A stretch of DNA of 64,000 nt, taken from the NCBI GenBank assembly GCA_017547755.1, contig JAFYOX010000024.1, forward strand, positions 1 to 64,000, given 5' to 3'. The position numbers and the translations under genes are program-made. Each line of letters starts with the position of its first letter. Within the stretch, counting starts at the first letter, position 1. The stretch is from Clostridia bacterium (GTDB lineage Bacteria; Bacillota; Clostridia; Oscillospirales; CAG-272). The notes under the pieces are model-generated. The model did no database searches. It was not told where the DNA came from and saw nothing but the letters and a program-made list of their open reading frames with translations. Shown one piece after another: positions 62,791 to 64,000 of the stretch.

Positions 62791-63491
62791 TATTCCACAT
62801 AAAATTCCCGGAAATCTTCGAGTCGGATACAGCCGAGGGGAAGTCCGAATCCCGCACCGCAGTCTATGGCAAGATGTCCGTTCTTATGGAATATCCTGCC
62901 GCGGTACTCCGGATCAATCACTGCAGTCGGCGTGTGTCCGGTCACAAGAGTGATTCCTTCATAATAGCGCAGACCGTAATCCGGGCGCTCCGAAATCAGA
63001 TCGGCGGTCTCCTGCTTTTCAAGCGGGATATGCCGCTTACCGAGCGGAATTCCGCCGTGTACAAGCAGAAATTTTCTGCCGCTCACCTCGATCACTTCAT
63101 ACGGAACAAATTCCTCAAAATAATCAATCAGTGCCTCACGGTCATCCGGAGAAAGTTTTTTGAAACTTTCGATCGTTGCCTGACCGCCGTCAAGCTGCCA
63201 TGCCGCAAGCATCCGGAGGACGCTGTCATCCGCAAGAGCCGTATGGGTATCTTCTTCAATCTTCACACAAAGCTTCTTCAGCAGGATCGATGCTATCATA
63301 TCATGATTCCCGAGAATCGGATAAACATTTGAACGCATACTCATATCAAGAAGCAGTTCTGCAGACTGTGGTCCGCGGTCAACAACATCTCCGAGGATAT
63401 ATAATTCATCCTCATCGGAAAACGAGATAGTATCCAGCATTTTCTTATACTTTTCATAGTATCCATGCAGGTCAGACATTACATAAGTCAT
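62790..63491 (-). CDS. PPP-family protein phosphatase (lambda-type)
   Basis: A 233-aa serine/threonine phosphatase-like enzyme. Metal motifs: SDLHGY, GDVVDRGP, GNHDM, VHGGIP and GHTPTAV, in the usual order, with CGAGFGLPLG at the C-terminus. These act on phosphoproteins or dinucleoside polyphosphates. A GAGGG site lies before the ATG at 63491. It is monocistronic, with the promoter described separately. Confidence 0.93.
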   Translation of the reverse strand: MTYVMSDLHGYYEKYKKMLDTISFSDEDELYILGDVVDRGPQSAELLLDMSMRSNVYPILGNHDMIASILLKKLCVKIEEDTHTALADDSVLRMLAAWQLDGGQATIESFKKLSPDDREALIDYFEEFVPYEVIEVSGRKFLLVHGGIPLGKRHIPLEKQETADLISERPDYGLRYYEGITLVTGHTPTAVIDPEYRGRIFHKNGHLAIDCGAGFGLPLGCIRLEDFREFYVE

Positions 63492-63555
63492 AGATCCCTC
63501 ATTCTGTCATCCAACAGGTACAAAAAATTCTCAGGCTTTTCTTGTATGGAAGCGT

Positions 63556-63675
63556 ATTTTACCATAGATTCTCATAATAGTCAATAGATTTGTCCGTAAA
63601 TTTTCTGAATATTTTATTTTCTGAAAAGAGAAGAAGCCACGTTTTATTGACTTCCCGTGCTTCCTTCTGTATAAT
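63556..63675. promoter_or_regulatory. Divergent promoters
   Basis: Minus strand: TTGACT (63584-63579), 17 bases, TAAAAT (63561-63556) for the phosphatase. Plus strand: TTGACT (63647-63652), 17 bases, TATAAT (63670-63675) for the last gene. Confidence 0.75.
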
Positions 63676-63714
63676 ACATATAAACTATACGAAATACATC
63701 CAGGAGGTCTGACT

Positions 63715-64000
63715 ATGATCCCGAATCCAATCACAGACAATTTCACAGTCATACGTATTCCGGCGGGAATTCACCGTCTCCCCGAACCTGTCCGTGTCAG
63801 CGGCAGAAATATCCGTATTCTCGGCGAGGACGGCGCAGTCCTTCGCGGTACCCGGCGGATCCCGACGGATAGCTGGCAGTATGAAGGCGAAAACATTTAT
63901 TCCGCTCCCTGTCCGGACCCGGCGGACGGACTGCTGATCAGCGGACAGCCGTATATCATGGCAAGATATCCCAAATTCACCGATCCGGATGAAGTTTTCG
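63715..64000 (+). CDS. Beta-helix protein, N-terminal fragment (runs off the window)
   Basis: The frame opens at the ATG at 63715 (MIPNPITDNFTVIRIPAG) with AGGAGG 7 bases upstream and is open to the window end (95 codons). RLPEPVRVSGRNIRILGEDG followed by an AVLRGTR stretch is the repeat pattern of right-handed beta-helix proteins seen in glycan-active enzymes. No signal peptide. The rest lies outside the window. Confidence 0.75.
   Translation, partial: MIPNPITDNFTVIRIPAGIHRLPEPVRVSGRNIRILGEDGAVLRGTRRIPTDSWQYEGENIYSAPCPDPADGLLISGQPYIMARYPKFTDPDEVF

Noticed and set aside
1-64000. Bacteroidetes-type polysaccharide utilisation locus
   Set aside because: There is no SusC or SusD homologue; transport is by lipoprotein-type binding proteins with Gram-positive style signals.
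1-64000. CRISPR array, prophage, integrative element, toxin-antitoxin or biosynthetic gene cluster
   Set aside because: No regularly spaced repeats, integrase, transposase, capsid, small paired toxin genes or assembly-line enzymes were seen on either strand.

Overview
The window reads as a chromosomal stretch of a low-to-mid GC Gram-positive bacterium, most likely an uncultured gut- or rumen-type member of class Clostridia (Bacillota). The signs are AGGAGG-type ribosome binding sites before most genes, SigA-like promoters with 17-bp spacers, diderm-free lipoprotein signals with a C-terminal Cys lipobox, an ECF S component, a MoxR/DUF58/transglutaminase operon, split chromate transporters, and a bacterial AraM-type glycerol-1-phosphate dehydrogenase. 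I saw no rRNA, tRNA, CRISPR array, transposase, integrase or prophage gene. Taxonomy is inferred from gene style only.

Layout. 1-3.4 kb (minus): sialidase-like protein (cut by the window edge), serine hydrolase, and a C-terminally short MocR regulator that is divergent from an ECF S component (3.5 kb) followed by an 872-aa beta-helix protein. 6.7-10.6 kb (minus): a UroD-like protein, a solute-binding lipoprotein and an alpha/alpha-barrel protein, divergent from an AraC regulator. 11.8-15.3 kb (minus): a second solute-binding lipoprotein, a PI-specific phospholipase C and an AraC regulator. 15.5-19.3 kb (plus): six-hairpin glycosidase, third solute-binding lipoprotein, beta-propeller glycosidase. 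19.4-26.4 kb: DUF5131 protein, metallophosphoesterase, D-serine dehydratase, phosphatase-LamG fusion, EutH-like permease and PHP phosphatase. 26.8-30.8 kb: MoxR/DUF58/transglutaminase operon. 30.8-38.6 kb (minus): GH92, SGNH esterase, GHL10, GH3, GH43. 38.8-45.3 kb (plus): dehydrogenase, amidohydrolase, sugar isomerase, UroD-like, GH39, UroD-like. 45.4-55.1 kb (plus): beta-helix/acetylxylan-esterase fusion, sialidase-like, MFS permease, LURP-one-like, esterase, UroD-like, heparinase-II/III-like lyase. 55.2-57.0 kb (minus): SIS isomerase and AraM. 57.2-62.7 kb (plus): GH51, GH95-like, two half-size chromate transporters, P-loop kinase. The end holds a PPP phosphatase and the start of another beta-helix protein.

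How it fits together. This is a glycan-catabolism region aimed at hemicellulose side chains (arabinose, xylose, acetyl groups, mannose) and possibly acidic or fucosylated glycans. Nearly every carbohydrate-active enzyme lacks a secretion signal, so the sequence points to uptake of oligosaccharides through lipoprotein-dependent ABC importers followed by cytoplasmic trimming. The three binding lipoproteins have no permease or ATPase genes here, so those must lie elsewhere. Two AraC regulators sit divergently beside carbohydrate operons and probably control them.

I found no unmistakably new system. The most unusual items are a three-module beta-helix/Ig/esterase fusion, an SLH-like module on a beta-helix protein without a signal peptide, four divergent UroD-family paralogues embedded in sugar operons without any corrinoid protein, a phosphatase fused to a LamG-like domain, a MocR regulator lacking about 100 C-terminal residues, and face-to-face promoters at 26.6 kb.
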